Shown piece by piece: positions 10,658-22,204 of a stretch of DNA of 64,000 nt. Position numbers and translations under genes: made by a program. The stretch's first letter is position 1, and every line of letters starts with the position of its first letter. Under the pieces are notes generated by a model. It was not told where the DNA came from. It did not search any database and worked only from the letters and a program-made list of their open reading frames with translations. Location of the stretch: assembly GCA_963556695.1 (NCBI GenBank), contig CAUWAG010000006.1, positions 4,526,001 to 4,590,000 of the forward strand, given 5' to 3'. This stretch comes from Anthostomella pinea. Its lineage: Eukaryota; Ascomycota; Sordariomycetes; Xylariales; Xylariaceae.

Positions 10658-11839
10658 ATGGAACCTCACGAGCAGCTCTTGGACTGGGCAACCCAGCAGG
10701 GCGTTCAGCTCAACGGCATCGCTCCTCAGCGCATCCCCGGCCGCGGCATTGGCCTCCTAGCCACGCGGGCAATCAAGGTACGGCACCCATCTCCCTATCC
10801 ATATGCTCAATTGCCAGCTCACCACCAATAGCCAGAAGAGATCGCGCTCGAAGTGCCAACACGGTGTCTCCGGAGCATATCCACCGTACCCAAGGCCATA
10901 ACCCGCAAGCTACCAAACACAATCACAGTGCATGGCCTGCTCGCAGCGGACCTAGCATTGGACAAGACTGCAAAGTACGATCTATGGAACGCGGTCTGCC
11001 CGAGCCCGGATGATCTCACCTCCATGCCCCTAGTCTGGCCCGCGGAACTGCAGGCGCTGCTCCCACAAGCAGCACGCGAGCTGCTGTCAAAGCAGCAGGC
11101 CAAGTTTGTCCGGGATTGGTCCGCTGTCTCCGAAGCATACCCGAACCTCGAGGAGACGGGCTACAGATACGCCTGGATGCTGGTCAATACGCGGACGTTC
11201 TACTACCTGAACTCCAAGCTCGAGAAGCGCGGCAAGGACGACCATATGTGTCTGCAGCCCGTGGCCGACTTGTTTAATCACGGGGACGAGGGTTGCAATG
11301 TGTCATTCGACACACATGGCTTCGCTATCAAGGCTCTGCAGCCGTACGCCCAGGGTGATGAGGTCAAGATCTGCTACGGTAGACACAGCGGAGATTTCCT
11401 GCTGGTCGAGTATGGCTTTGTGATGGATGATAACCGCTGGGACGAGGTCGTGCTTGATGATGTCGTGCTCCCGAGACTGAGCTGGCGGCAGAAGCAGAGG
11501 CTCGAGGAGGTAGGTTTCCTGGGCAAGTACATCCTTGATCGGGAAACCGTCTGCTACAGGACGCAAGTCGCCCTGAGGCTTCTGTGTTGTGGGATTAGGG
11601 AGTGGAAGAGGTTCGTGGATGGGATCGATGATGGTGAGGCAAGTCAGGGAGCTGTCAATAAGCTGCTGGTGGAGATGCTGAAGCAGCACAAAGCAAAGGC
11701 TGACGAAATGGTCGAAGAGGTCGGCCATCTAGAAATCGGTGCGCCTGAGCAAAGATCGGCACTGATGAACAGATGGAAGCAGGTTCGAAGCTTGGTAGGT
11801 GTGCATATATCTAGCCTCGAAGAAGCAGAGGCCGAATGA
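10658..11839 (+). CDS. SET-domain protein lysine methyltransferase (RuBisCO-LSMT/SETD-like class)
   Basis: Exons 10658-10777 and 10832-11839 give 375 residues. The split SET domain begins GRGIGLLATRAIK (residues ~28-40) and continues with PEEIALEVP. After an insert of iSET type it resumes with YRYAWMLVNTRTFYY, the cofactor/substrate motif VADLFNHGDEGCNVSF, and YAQGDEVKICYGRHSGDFLLVEYGF. A helical Rubisco-LSMT substrate-binding-like region follows. This class methylates lysines of non-histone proteins such as ribosomal and elongation factors (family knowledge); the target here is unknown. ATG at 10658 has the better context (GCCATGG). An in-frame ATG at 10637 would add seven residues. Confidence 0.88.
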
Positions 11840-12017
11840 ACCAAGTAACCCTATTCGTGATCTGCTGCAGGCGGCTCTGTCTTGAGATCATAGCCAACGA
11901 CGACCTCTCTTATAAGTAGAGCTGATGAGCTTCCTAACGCCCTCGATGCTTCTAAGCCCATATTCACCAGAATAGGGGTATGTAATACATTATGTGTACA
12001 GCAACATCAGCCCGTCC

Positions 12018-12542
12018 TCACTTGTCAGAACTCGACAAGCCGGCTTCCCTCCTCAGAGCTTCCTTTCTCGATTTGGCCTCCTCTGCATTGAGGAAGTCCT
12101 GTCTCAGCCCTTCCTCCTTCCGCTTGCGCACAGCTTCTTCTTGCACCGTCCATACTAGAAACACCCGTTGTCAGTCGCACGTTACCCACGGCACATATTG
12201 GGCTTTTAGAGAGCGAGAGAGAGAGGGTCGCGTACTCGGGCGGTCGGATTTCGAATAGTCCTTCAACTGGATCACGAAGTCGTCAAAGTCCTTCTGTTTC
12301 TCGTACCGGCGCTCGAGGCTCTTCTTCTGCAGCTCCGGGTTGTAGCGCTTGAACAGCTCCTCGTCGGTCGGCTGCACCCAGAACACGAGTGCTGGTCCTC
12401 CTATGCAGCATGCGCCGCCTCTACAGCAGTTGGCACATTAGCTTCTCGTTACCCATGAGCTTAGGGGAGGGATCTGGGTCTAGGGGTTGGAATGCGCGTA
12501 CACGGCGAGCATCTTGAGCCACGTTGTTGCCCTTCCTGACAT
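12018..12542 (-). CDS. CBP4: Cbp4, assembly factor of the mitochondrial bc1 complex
   Basis: Three exons, 12542-12502, 12420-12236 and 12154-12018, give 120 residues. After [14 protein letters not shown] there is one membrane segment ([15 protein letters not shown]), then the Cbp4 hallmark [41 protein letters not shown] and IWTVQEE, and a charged coiled tail ending SSSDK. Cbp4 binds the Cbp3-Cbp6/cytochrome b intermediate in the inner membrane (family knowledge). Both introns split codons with matching phase (GT/A and A/TA). The short first exon (41 nt) is placed by the conserved N-terminal membrane segment. Confidence 0.88.
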
Positions 12543-15378
12543 GTTGTTGGTGGGATTGTGCTGTGAGGGAGCTTGCAGTCCCAGCAAGCATCGCAGGCGA
12601 CTTGGAGCAGCTCGCCGCCGTACTCAATCGAGCTCGTCAATGACGACTACAGGGTCCTCCGTCGGAACTGTGGCGAGTGCTACAGGGGCTGCTCAGTGCT
12701 GTGGCTGAGCAGAGCAGCCCATGCCCCAACCTCAGCCGTTCCGCCCTGTCCGCCTGGCCTCAACTTGACATCTGAAGGGCTGATGTCCATCCCGCATCGA
12801 CATTCCATCCCAATACCCCGTTCCATCCCAATGCGCAGGATTCAACAAAGTTTTTGAAGATCAGGTATCTGCCTGCCCGATGATGAAGTCAACTCGTGCC
12901 TGTTGTAGACAGGAATATGGGGCCTCCGTTCCCCCTCCCGCGGTCAATTCTTGGCGCAGCATCTCGGATAGGGACGGCTGGCCAATGATCAATGTGTCGA
13001 CACAAGCCTCCTCACCATTCCTGCCTGTATGTCTCAGTTTCGCAATTTGATGGCGTCTTTTACTGCATCACACAACCAGAGACGATTCAGCGAATGGATG
13101 GCTGAGAAGCGCTTGCTGGTGATGGCATGAACCATAAAACCGTCATAGTCCCGTGTTCTACATAAACGAGGAGCGGGCTCCCTCCGGGACATCACAGCCT
13201 CTCGTTCAGCGCTGAAGCGTCCGTCACTGCAAACCGCCCATTGGTCATGTATCATCAGCCAAGCGCCAGACCAGTGACCATGGTCGTCCTTGTCATCCCT
13301 CCTGTCATTGAGCCGCGGTAGAACAGTTTGATGCCTCGGATTGACTACCTTACTTGTCAAAATTGCGATCATAGAACTGTTCGAGGACAAGGAAAGAGAG
13401 ACACACACTGCTCGACCTCGGCGTAGCGAGTTGCAACCGGATCACCCCAGGCTGGGATTCTGCTCGTTACCAACTTGTAGCACCCGGTTTCCGGCCTTCA
13501 AGCATCGTACTCATCAGTGCCAGTGGGTGACGAACAGCATGACCGGCCCTATGTATAAAGCTGAACCACCTGCTGACCTCTTCCCAGCGGAGGGTTGAAA
13601 TTGTATGGGGACGGGGCTTGGGCGAAAGAGGCAACCGAGCAGCCCCAGGAGCAGCCCGAAGTGCCCGGGATACCCAGGGCTGACCAAGGGCCCGACACAC
13701 CAATCAGGGCCGGCGTCGCATCAGGTCCTTGCTGGTTTTGATACAAGCCACTGGTACAGGTGCTCCGTATGACGGCCTTGTTTCTGAACATGGCACGAAC
13801 TCATCAAATTCATGCGCCGTGACCCAGCCCAAAGATATGCTGTCAATTCCGGAGCAAATGGAAAAGGAGAGCTGTCAGTCATCAGCATCGACACTTGACA
13901 CTCATGATGCAAGAATGACTAGTTCCCTAAACCCTGAATGGAGGGCGAACTCTGTCGCTGCACTCGAGATAACCGAAGCTTATTGTGATTACCTAGGTAC
14001 TCGAATTGGGAAGGCTCATCAGTTCCGGATGATGATACACAAAGGAGAACAAAACACCACGTTGATCACAGGTCTCGTTTCCATCAAGAGGTTGACTGCA
14101 GCTGTAGAATCCATATATAATAATAAGTAGATATTATTACGGCTGGATATTCTGTGTTTCTCTCTCTGTTTTTCTACTCGGATATGCTGGCGGACGGACA
14201 TGACGGAGTACAAATGAGGTTGGAATTGAAGGAGGGGCAGCGATCCCTGTCACATGTGGATGTGGGGAGGCATCCCAGGCTGGCATTCCTTTCGCCGTCA
14301 ATGCAGCCGCCTGTTGCCTACGCCTATGCACCTACATTTTGTAGGTTTGAATCTCGAAACTCATCCCAACTCATTCCTTGGTCTTGGATTGATGATTCCC
14401 TCTTTTCAGGATTCTCGTTCCCTTCCTCTGTAGAGCAGCAGGTAGTGAACAACAACCTGCCATTCTTTCATTCTTTCAGCGGTGCTCTAACCTGTACCGG
14501 TACCCAGCCTGCTGGTTCCATTCCGATCCAACTCACCGCACCTCACCTCAGCTTCACCAACCTCCAGTAAAATCACCACTGCCACATGAGACGTTACAGG
14601 CGCCGCGCCTTTGACTGCTCATCCTTCCAGCTGGAGGTCTCCCTCATTTACGGCGACAGTACATTCCGCACCTTCGCCCTCCGTACTCACACCCACGACC
14701 GGCGGTAGTCTTTGGATCTCGCTGCTCTGAATTGTCACTCTGCTAGAGCCTTGCATTCACAGCGGTGACGTTCTTTCAAGACCCTTTTCCTACTGATTTC
14801 TTCCACACTACACCTCAGGCATTGCACCATACCAAACGCTCGTACACCATCCACCAAAGTGCCTTGTCAGGTCAGCTTGTGCACTGGAGTACCAACAGTC
14901 CTTTCACATTGCAGCCGCGCATCGCCAGCCGCCCTTTCCCATTACCCGTACCCGCCCTGCGCCGCGCTACCACATGTGCACACTGCACAACCCGAAACTG
15001 ACGATCATCATTGGGCCGAAACGCGCCTGTGTACCGACATTATTATTAGATTCCCGCACTTGACTCTGGTCGTTGCGACAACCTACAGGGCTCTTCCACA
15101 GCATACCTACACACCACTGCCCTATGCGACAACCTCAGCACGTCTACCTCCCCGCACCCGACATCGTCAACAGAAGACAAAGATCTCTTGAACAACAGCC
15201 GCATCCGAACCGTTCCGACTCATGGATCACATATGAGGACAACCCAGCTCATTCTTGACGTTATACGACTGTGTTGAGGAGACGGAGACCCAATTGGTGC
15301 TCAAGAATCCTCCGAAGGCTGTAACTGTTTCGCAGATTGCAAGACTGCGCGACCAGCCTTCGCCTTTGACAAACGAAG
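12543..15378. promoter_or_regulatory. Long divergent intergenic region upstream of the Chs4-type gene
   Basis: 2836 bp with no supported gene on either strand. ORFs of up to 133 codons occur (for example 13729-14130) but start at non-ATG codons and match nothing recognisable. The last ~800 bp (14570-15378) is C-rich and polypyrimidine-like on the plus strand, consistent with a long 5' leader or core promoter of the plus-strand gene. Confidence 0.4.
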
Positions 15379-18305
15379 ATGGCGTACAACGGAGCTTACG
15401 CAGATCGCCCATATGCTGGCTCAGCTGCGCGAGCTCCCAGAGGACCAGGTGGAAGTTACCCCCCGCCGCCGCCCCAAAGACAATATGATCAATACCAGCA
15501 GGACGACTACGGCTATGGTTACGATCAGTATGATGATGGTTATGGCCAGGACTACGGCCCGCCCCCGCCACAGGACATGAACTATGGTCGGGGAGGTCCC
15601 CAGCCGAATCAAGGCTACCCCCAACAGGACATGTACAGAGGGCATCCGGGAGGAAGAGGAGGTCGCCCGCCGGGATCAGGAGGGAGAGGAGGACCGGTGC
15701 GCGGCCCCCGTGGAGGACCCGCACCGGGACCAGGCCGAGGCTACCCAGCTGGCGGTCCAGGTCGGCCAGCTCCCTTTGAACGATCGGCCTCAGCAGGCCC
15801 AAGTACGTACAGACAATCCACCATTATAATGTTGGTACTAATTCTATGTCAGATGCACGCCGCGCCCCTCCAATGTCGAACCCCAATGAGCATGAATACG
15901 GTAGCCCTTACCCAGCACTTCCCGGACAACACAGGAAATCTGACATTGAAGAAGAAGGCCAGATACTCGATCGGATGGCTGGAATGAGTGTGAGCGAGAG
16001 ACCTGGTCCAGGCCCAGGCCCAGTTTCCGGCAGAAGTCCAGGACCCGGACAGGGACCGAGAAGACAGGCGACGATGGAAGATTACGGTCGCCCCTCTATG
16101 GACAGTCAAAGGGGTGGACGAGGACCTCCACCGCAAGGCTACCCGGGTCCGAGACGGGGCCCGCCGCCGCAAGAGCAAGGTTACGGTGGTTATCGTGACG
16201 ATGGGTACGGCGCCCCAATGTCGGCCCCGAGGGACGGGTTTGGCCCGCCACCTCGGAGTATGACGATGCCGGCGCAGAACGACCATCCGATGAACAACGG
16301 TATGCCGCCTCCGCGAACCGACAGTGGTGGCTACAATGGGCCTCCTGGACGAAATATACCTCCACCCAGACCGTCTACAGCTCAAGGTAGTCGGCCAACT
16401 CCTCACCGGGTATATCCCGACCAGGCCCCTCCAATGCCCACGAACAACGCAGGATTATACCCCCCTGGATATGGCGAGGAACCGGATCGAGCTTCTTTCG
16501 GCGACTTCTACGACACATACTACGACCAACGAGGAAGCGGCGACCAGTATCACCAGGGGAATCAGCAACGCCATGATATTCCAGATTTCGATGCTGCCTC
16601 ACCGGCCGGCCGCTCGTCTCTCGATCAGCATATGCGACCGCCGCAGGCCCCGCCCCAGCCCCAGCCAGGAATGCCTCAACCCGGCCCTGCTCGGTTCCCG
16701 GAGATGTCACGGACAAAGACACAGCCCAATTTGCGCGAGCCGCAAGCAGCAGTCTTCGAGATGGCAAGTGACCTACCACCTGTGCCCTCGGGTGGGTTTC
16801 AAGCATACAAGCCGGGCTTGCCTGCCAACCCCGGGCCTAACCGAGTCCCCCAAGGTAGTCCTCCCCAAGTTGGGCCAGGTTCTGGACACCCAGCGCCCTA
16901 TCGCCCAGGCTTGATGCAAAATTCAATGGCTAGCGTAGGCAGCGCGAAGAGCACGAACAGCATGGGAAGTGGGAGAAGCATGGGCTCTATGAATGAGAAG
17001 CCCGCACCTGTTCGAAACTACAATGGTGGCACTCCGCCCGCTGCTGCTGGGGCACAAGGACGTCCTCAAGCACCTCCGCAGGACGGAAGACCGTCTTCAG
17101 TTGCGGAACAGCCTCCGGTTACCGTGGAGGAATTGGAGCGACTTCGTGCTCACATCAAGAACGACCCCAATGATCAAAAGTCTGCGCTTGTTCTCGCCAA
17201 GAAGTTGATTGAAGCTGCAGACGTTCTTGTCCCCAGACTGCCTGATCCCAAGGCGCGAGCAAGATCCCGGGAGCGCTATGTGATGGATGCGCACAAGATT
17301 CTGAAGAAGCTTGTCAGCGCTCAAAATCCCGATGCGATGTTTTTCCTGGCCGATTGTATGGGCCGCGGCGTTCTCGGCTATGAACCGGATAGCAAGGAAG
17401 CATTCACATTGTACCAGTCTGCAGCGAAATTAGGGCATCCCTCAGCGGCCTATCGAACAGCTGTCTGTTGCGAGCTCGGTAACGATGACGGAGGCGGCAC
17501 GCGTAAGGACCCGTTGAAAGCAATCCAGTGGTACAAGCGAGCAGCCACGTTAGGCGATACTCCCGCCATGTACAAGGTCGGCATGATCCTTCTCAAGGGC
17601 CTGCTTGGCCAGCCCAAGAACCCGCGTGAAGCTGTTGGATGGCTGAAGCGAGCGGCTGAGCGGGCAGACACCGAGAACCCTCATGCGCTGCACGAATTGG
17701 GCCTCCTTTTCGAGTCTGCGCAACCATACGATGCTATCGTGCGAGACGAAGCATACGCTCTGCAGCTATTCGAAGATGCAGCTCAACTTGGCTACAAGTT
17801 CAGTCAGTTCCGGTTGGGATGCGCATTCGAATACGCTCTCATGGGGTGTCCTGTCGATCCTCGCCTTTCCATAATGTGGTACAGTCGAGCTGCCACGCAA
17901 GAGGAACACCAGTCTGAGCTGGCTCTCAGCGGATGGTATCTTACCGGAAGCGAAGGCGTCTTGCAGCAGAGTGACACCGAGGCATATCTCTGGGCTAGAA
18001 AGGCAGCTCAAGCTGGTCTGGCCAAGGCCGAGTATGCGATGGGTTATTTCACTGAAGTTGGTATCGGTGTTCCGGCAAATATGGAAGACGCCAAAAGATG
18101 GTATTGGCGAGCAGCGGGTAAGTGCGAACATCCCGGCTGTGTAATAACTTGGAGCTGACAACGTGATATAGCTCAGGACTTTCCCAAGGCCCGCGAGCGA
18201 CTGGAGGATCTCAAACGATCTGGCAAAAGCGGTCCTCGTCCACGCGAGCGCATCTCTCGAAGCAAGATCGGCAAACAACAGGAGGGCGAGTGCTCCGTGA
18301 TGTAG
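15379..18305 (+). CDS. Chs4/Skt5-type chitin synthase activator with SEL1 repeats and CAAX end
   Basis: Exons 15379-15802, 15853-18117 and 18172-18305 give 940 residues. Residues 1-~430 are disordered and rich in Pro, Gly, Tyr and Gln (YGYGYDQYDDGYG, GGRGGRPPG). SEL1/TPR-like repeats span about 590-900 (DAMFFLADCMGRGVLGYEPDSKEAFTLYQSAA, AIQWYKRAATLGDTPAMYKVG, AVGWLKRAAE, AYLWARKAAQAGLAKAEYAMGYFTEVGIGV). The protein ends C-S-V-M, a farnesylation-type CAAX box, as in yeast Chs4/Skt5, which recruits and activates the class IV chitin synthase at the bud neck or septum (family knowledge). The third exon is needed to reach the CAAX box; its phase (G/CT) fits. Confidence 0.92.
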
Positions 18306-19907
18306 AACACGCGGACCATGACTCCCGAGCCTACAGCTAGTCAGTCCGCAGGCGAAGACGTGGAATTGCAGCATATCTGGCCCGTAAGGATCTCCTCGCT
18401 CCCCGACGCACCGGGAAACCAGAGCATTTTGAAGCTCCATAACGTGATACCCAGCCCGGCTCCGCAGGATCCATTCACAGCTTCTGAAGGATTTCCTGGA
18501 GATGGTAGTTTGCATTACCCAAAGCCGTCCCCAGGTACACCACGAACAGATACCCCAGGAGGTGGAATCCGCCGACTCTTTCGTCGAATGGTGACGGAGT
18601 GAAGGGCTACCGCAAGCGGATATCCTAGACTGGGTCTTGTCCGGCGTTTTCGAAGCGTCAGTTGACCTGGACACTTTGCAAGAGGTCAGAAGTCGTACAA
18701 TCCCGACATGCGCCTTTCCTCTTTCCCGGCGTATACCAACGGCACGAAAAGGAGCGGGCGGCAACGATTGAAACGAGAAAAGAGTCTGTATAGTAACGCA
18801 TGCCACAACGCGGCGTCCCTGTATGATTATATACATCAACCCATTGCATTCGGTGGCATCTTGATTTGGAACTTGCGTCTCGAGAATTTTCAGGCAAGCG
18901 GCATGTGACGGATTGGCCGATTCTGGAACATTTGAATGCAAGTTAGAGGTAGACGGACGGACAGACTGAGGAGAACAGTCTTGGTTTTTCCTGAGATACC
19001 CTGCGCACTGGATCATAGGGATTGACGGCATTGACTCTATGCACGTGGGATTTTGAGGCGTGGTCATGGCTTGATGCCGAAGGACAGGCCGAAGCGGATA
19101 AGGCTAGGGAACCATAGCTGAACAAGTCATCCAACTTTCTGTGTCTTTTGCGATATCTCTATTGTGTTCACGAATGGGTCCTGCTATTTGCACCTTGTTA
19201 GAATTCCTAATTTGCACCTTGTCTCTACCCCTATTTCCCCAGGCAGCTGGCAGCGGGCTAACCACCAAGCTTATAGCTTACCTACCATTAGATCGAGGTT
19301 GTCGGTGCAATTGTCGTCGCAATTGTTAGTGCAGCTATCGGCGTAGTTATTGGTGTAGTTTTGCTGACATAGGGGGACTATATTGCAGCTGGCTGGCAGT
19401 TGGGGTATGGAGACGAGGTGTAAATAGCAGGACTATTTACGTATCCAGGCAGCACAAGCTGAGTTATGATCAAAGTTGCCCAGTGAGTTCGGCCAACAGG
19501 GAGTAAAGGACAGTGGAGGCATATATACGCAAGAACACAGATCACTCTAATGAAGGCCCGGCTTCAAGTATTAGTTGAAGTATAACGATCTTTCCCGAAC
19601 GATGCATTATAACCTGACCGAAATGCAGTATTGTACACCTCCCCATCTTCCAAGCCGATCGTTGAACGAAGGGTATGGAAGAGGCTCGCATATATAAGCT
19701 CATCCTGAGCTGCCAGACAGCTCTTGTAGCTCCCATGGACTAACCATGTACCGTTGTCTCCCTCGACAAGTTGAATGCAGTATCCGTGCCTGTCTCTATA
19801 CGTGCTCGTGCCGATGCCTGCTGCCGAAACAAGGCCTTGCCCCCTTCCTCAGCTCAACATCCATCCACGACTCTCCTTCCCACCGACCTCTTCTTAGGCA
19901 AGCCCCC
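18306..19907. other. Convergent intergenic region
   Basis: 1602 bp between the stops of the Chs4-type gene and the pyruvate carrier. An ORF of 94 codons starts 12 nt after the CAAX gene's stop, and a 433-codon antisense ORF (19067-17766) reaches into that gene. Neither shows family features and both look like chance frames. A GTTAG/GTAGTT-rich stretch lies near 19300-19365. Confidence 0.35.
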
Positions 19908-20635
19908 TTACTGCTTGACAGCGTCCTTAACCTTGGCGACCTCCTTGGCAGCGGCGTCCTTGGCCTGTTCGACCTGGGCCTCGGCCTTCTCCGGCAGGCT
20001 CTGGTTCTTCTGCGACGAGTTGTGGATGGCGATGCGGGTCAGCTGGGCGACGCCGACGCAGCCGAGGAAGAAATTGACGGCGGCCAGCAGGATGTTGCGC
20101 GGCTTGATGACGAAGCACCAGCGCGTCCAGATCAGGCCCGTCGCCGTCAGCGCGGCGTTCTGCGTGATGGACAGCTTCTCGGCCGGCCGCGCGAAGTCGC
20201 CGATGCCGGCGATTACGAGCGCCCATTTCATTACCGGGGCCCTGGTAGGTTGGGGGGCAGTGGTTAGCTAGCGGTTGCTGTTGGTATTGGTATTGCTTTG
20301 ATCGTGTGAAGAGGATGATGAGGAGCGGTGTAGCTCGTGCGATGAAAGTCAATTGGGCGCACAGGGCGGAGAGAACAGGATCGGACCTCCGGTAGGTGAC
20401 TGACACCCCAACAGACTAGGTCTTTGACTCACCAGAAATGTACGGTCTTCATGCCAACGGGGCTATTCCACATGCGCTGGAACCAGCTCGCCTGTGCTGT
20501 CTCGCCGGCCGATGTGCTCTGGAATCGTCGTCCGGACTGGGAGAAGTTGGCGCGGAAGCCCGTGGTGCGGGAGAAGGCGGCCCGCGACTGGAAGACAGGC
20601 CTCGCGGCGCGGAAGAGGGTTGTGGTCGCCGGCAT
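19908..20635 (-). CDS. Mitochondrial pyruvate carrier subunit (MPC2/3, Fmp43-like)
   Basis: Exons 20635-20433 and 20241-19908 give 178 residues; the junction restores KTVHFWAPVMKWALVIAGI. The first ~45 residues are Arg/Ser/Thr-rich without acidic residues (FRAARPVFQSRAAFSRTTGFR), a typical matrix-targeting presequence. The MPC core follows: WNSPVGMKTVHFWAPVMKW, DFARPAEKLSITQNAALTATG, IWTRWCFVIKPRN and LLAAVNFFLGCVGVAQL. MPC heterodimers import pyruvate through the inner membrane (family knowledge). A Lys/Ala/Glu-rich tail, likely helical, ends the protein. Confidence 0.92.
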
Positions 20636-21077
20636 CTTTTGTTTTCGTATGTTAGGAACGGGTCGCTGAGGGGAGAGTGGTCGGTCGGTCAGTCGGTCGC
20701 GACGAGGGAATTGTTGTAAAAGGTTGACGTTGAAAGGGACGGTGCAACAGTGCCTTCAATTTTCTGGCGAGATGGAGGTGTCCGATATTTAGTTGGGGCC
20801 GACGACGGGGACGGGATTCTTCGGAGATAAGGTGCATAAACCTGTAGGTATGCGGATGATTTGTTCAGCCGCTGAAGTGCATTACTTCGGACAAAGCATA
20901 TGAACTTGCTGATATGCAAGGATCAGATCATTTGCATCAACCGAGTTCCGTCAACTGGCGCATTCGCTGCTGCACTGAACCTCGAACTGAAGATATCCCG
21001 AGAACATTGAACCTCTCCTACCAACGACGGACCCAATTGAACCCGCATCTTCGATCGCAACGCCCGAAACTGCGAAG
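20636..21077. promoter_or_regulatory. Shared divergent promoter of two mitochondrial genes
   Basis: Only 442 bp separates the ATG of the pyruvate carrier (minus) from the ATG of the complex I subunit (plus). Both products act in the inner membrane, so co-regulation from one promoter is plausible (inference). No specific factor site was identified. Confidence 0.5.
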
Positions 21078-21609
21078 ATGTCGAGCAAGTACGCCTTCAC
21101 GAAAACCCTCAGGGAGGTCCGCTTCGCTTTCTGCCCAACAGGCCAGAGCAGCACCGCCCTCAAGTGAGTAGTCGTCCACGGTATACATCCGGGCCGCACC
21201 GAGCGAGCTCCAAGTTCTCTCCAGCTTCCCTCCCTTGCGCGATTGGGGAAATTATAAGCTGATTACCTTGTCTCCGGCAGGACGTTCCTAACGAGAGCCT
21301 ACCCGACCATGAAGAAGAACAACGCGCACACGCCCATCCTGCTGCGCGAGGCGACTGGAACGCTGCCCAAGGTCTATGCGAGATACGGTTCGTCGAAGCC
21401 ACCCACGGGGTCTAGTTGTGTTACGTTATATTGGCAATGTACTGACTCAAAGCTGGAAAGAGTTCGGAAAGGAAAAGAGCCAGTCATTAGAAGGTAGGCG
21501 CGACAGACGGAGATGTTCGGGATGGGACCGTGTACTAATGGGTAATACAGGGCTATCGGACAAGCAGATCGAGGAGGCCGTCACAACGTTGGTGAAGAAC
21601 GATGTATGA
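21078..21609 (+). CDS. NDUFA2: Complex I subunit NDUFA2/B8-like (10.5 kDa)
   Basis: Four small exons, 21078-21163, 21281-21387, 21461-21493 and 21551-21609, encode 94 residues: MSSKYAFTKTLREVRFAFCP..., AYPTMKKNNAHTPILLREA, PKVYARYEFGKEKS, GLSDKQIEEAVTTLV. This is the thioredoxin-like L51/S25/CI-B8 fold of the peripheral-arm accessory subunit of NADH:ubiquinone oxidoreductase (family knowledge). The third exon is only 33 nt; it supplies FGKEK and keeps the phases (G/AG and G/GG). The single Cys near residue 19 is at the usual redox-site position of the family. Confidence 0.93.
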
Positions 21610-22204
21610 TACGTAGGGCAAATGGGGGTCTGGCGGAGGAGAATAGGGGAACTGTTGTTCGACACGACACGATACGTACGACTTGACAGCCGGTGAATTA
21701 CCGATTACAGCACGCTGGGCTCTATACATATAATGAGTAACCAGCATTCGCGGGCATCTCGCAGCAAAAGCACTGGGTTATGGTTGATAGTTTTCGATTC
21801 AGAGACTATCTATATCTACAAAACAGACTGGCACTTACCCAAAGTGCAGTGCAGTATCAATCATATCCTACAATGGAGTGCTTTTCCTGATCTGACCAAA
21901 CGGATGACCATCTCAACCAGCAATCCTAGGGCCATGTAGCAACACTTGTGACCAAGTCCAGTCCGGTGGGCCAAGCAATGCCGGGTGCCGTGTACTGTGG
22001 ATAAAGACGACGGGTGAATCTCCGCCAAGGGGGTATCGTGAACACCCACTGTCCTCCGTGGTGCTGAACTGGCCCTTCAGCAAGCAGTACTTTCCACGGA
22101 AATAGAATTGACTCGATTCGCGGATTTCTTGTGGACTGTCGAATACGCATAGTCGTCGTTCAGGGGCACATTCCAGTATCTGTCCCGCAGAGCAAACAGA
22201 TCCA
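21610..22204. other. Convergent intergenic region
   Basis: 595 bp between 3' ends; no coding, RNA or repeat signal was supported. Confidence 0.35.

Noticed and set aside
18318..18602. 94-codon ORF 12 nt after the Chs4-type stop
   Set aside because: Most likely 3' UTR; no family resemblance and no separate promoter space.
17766..19067. 433-codon antisense ORF overlapping the Chs4-type gene and its 3' flank
   Set aside because: Composition is Ser/Cys/Arg-rich without domain features, and most of its length is the complement of a well-supported coding exon.
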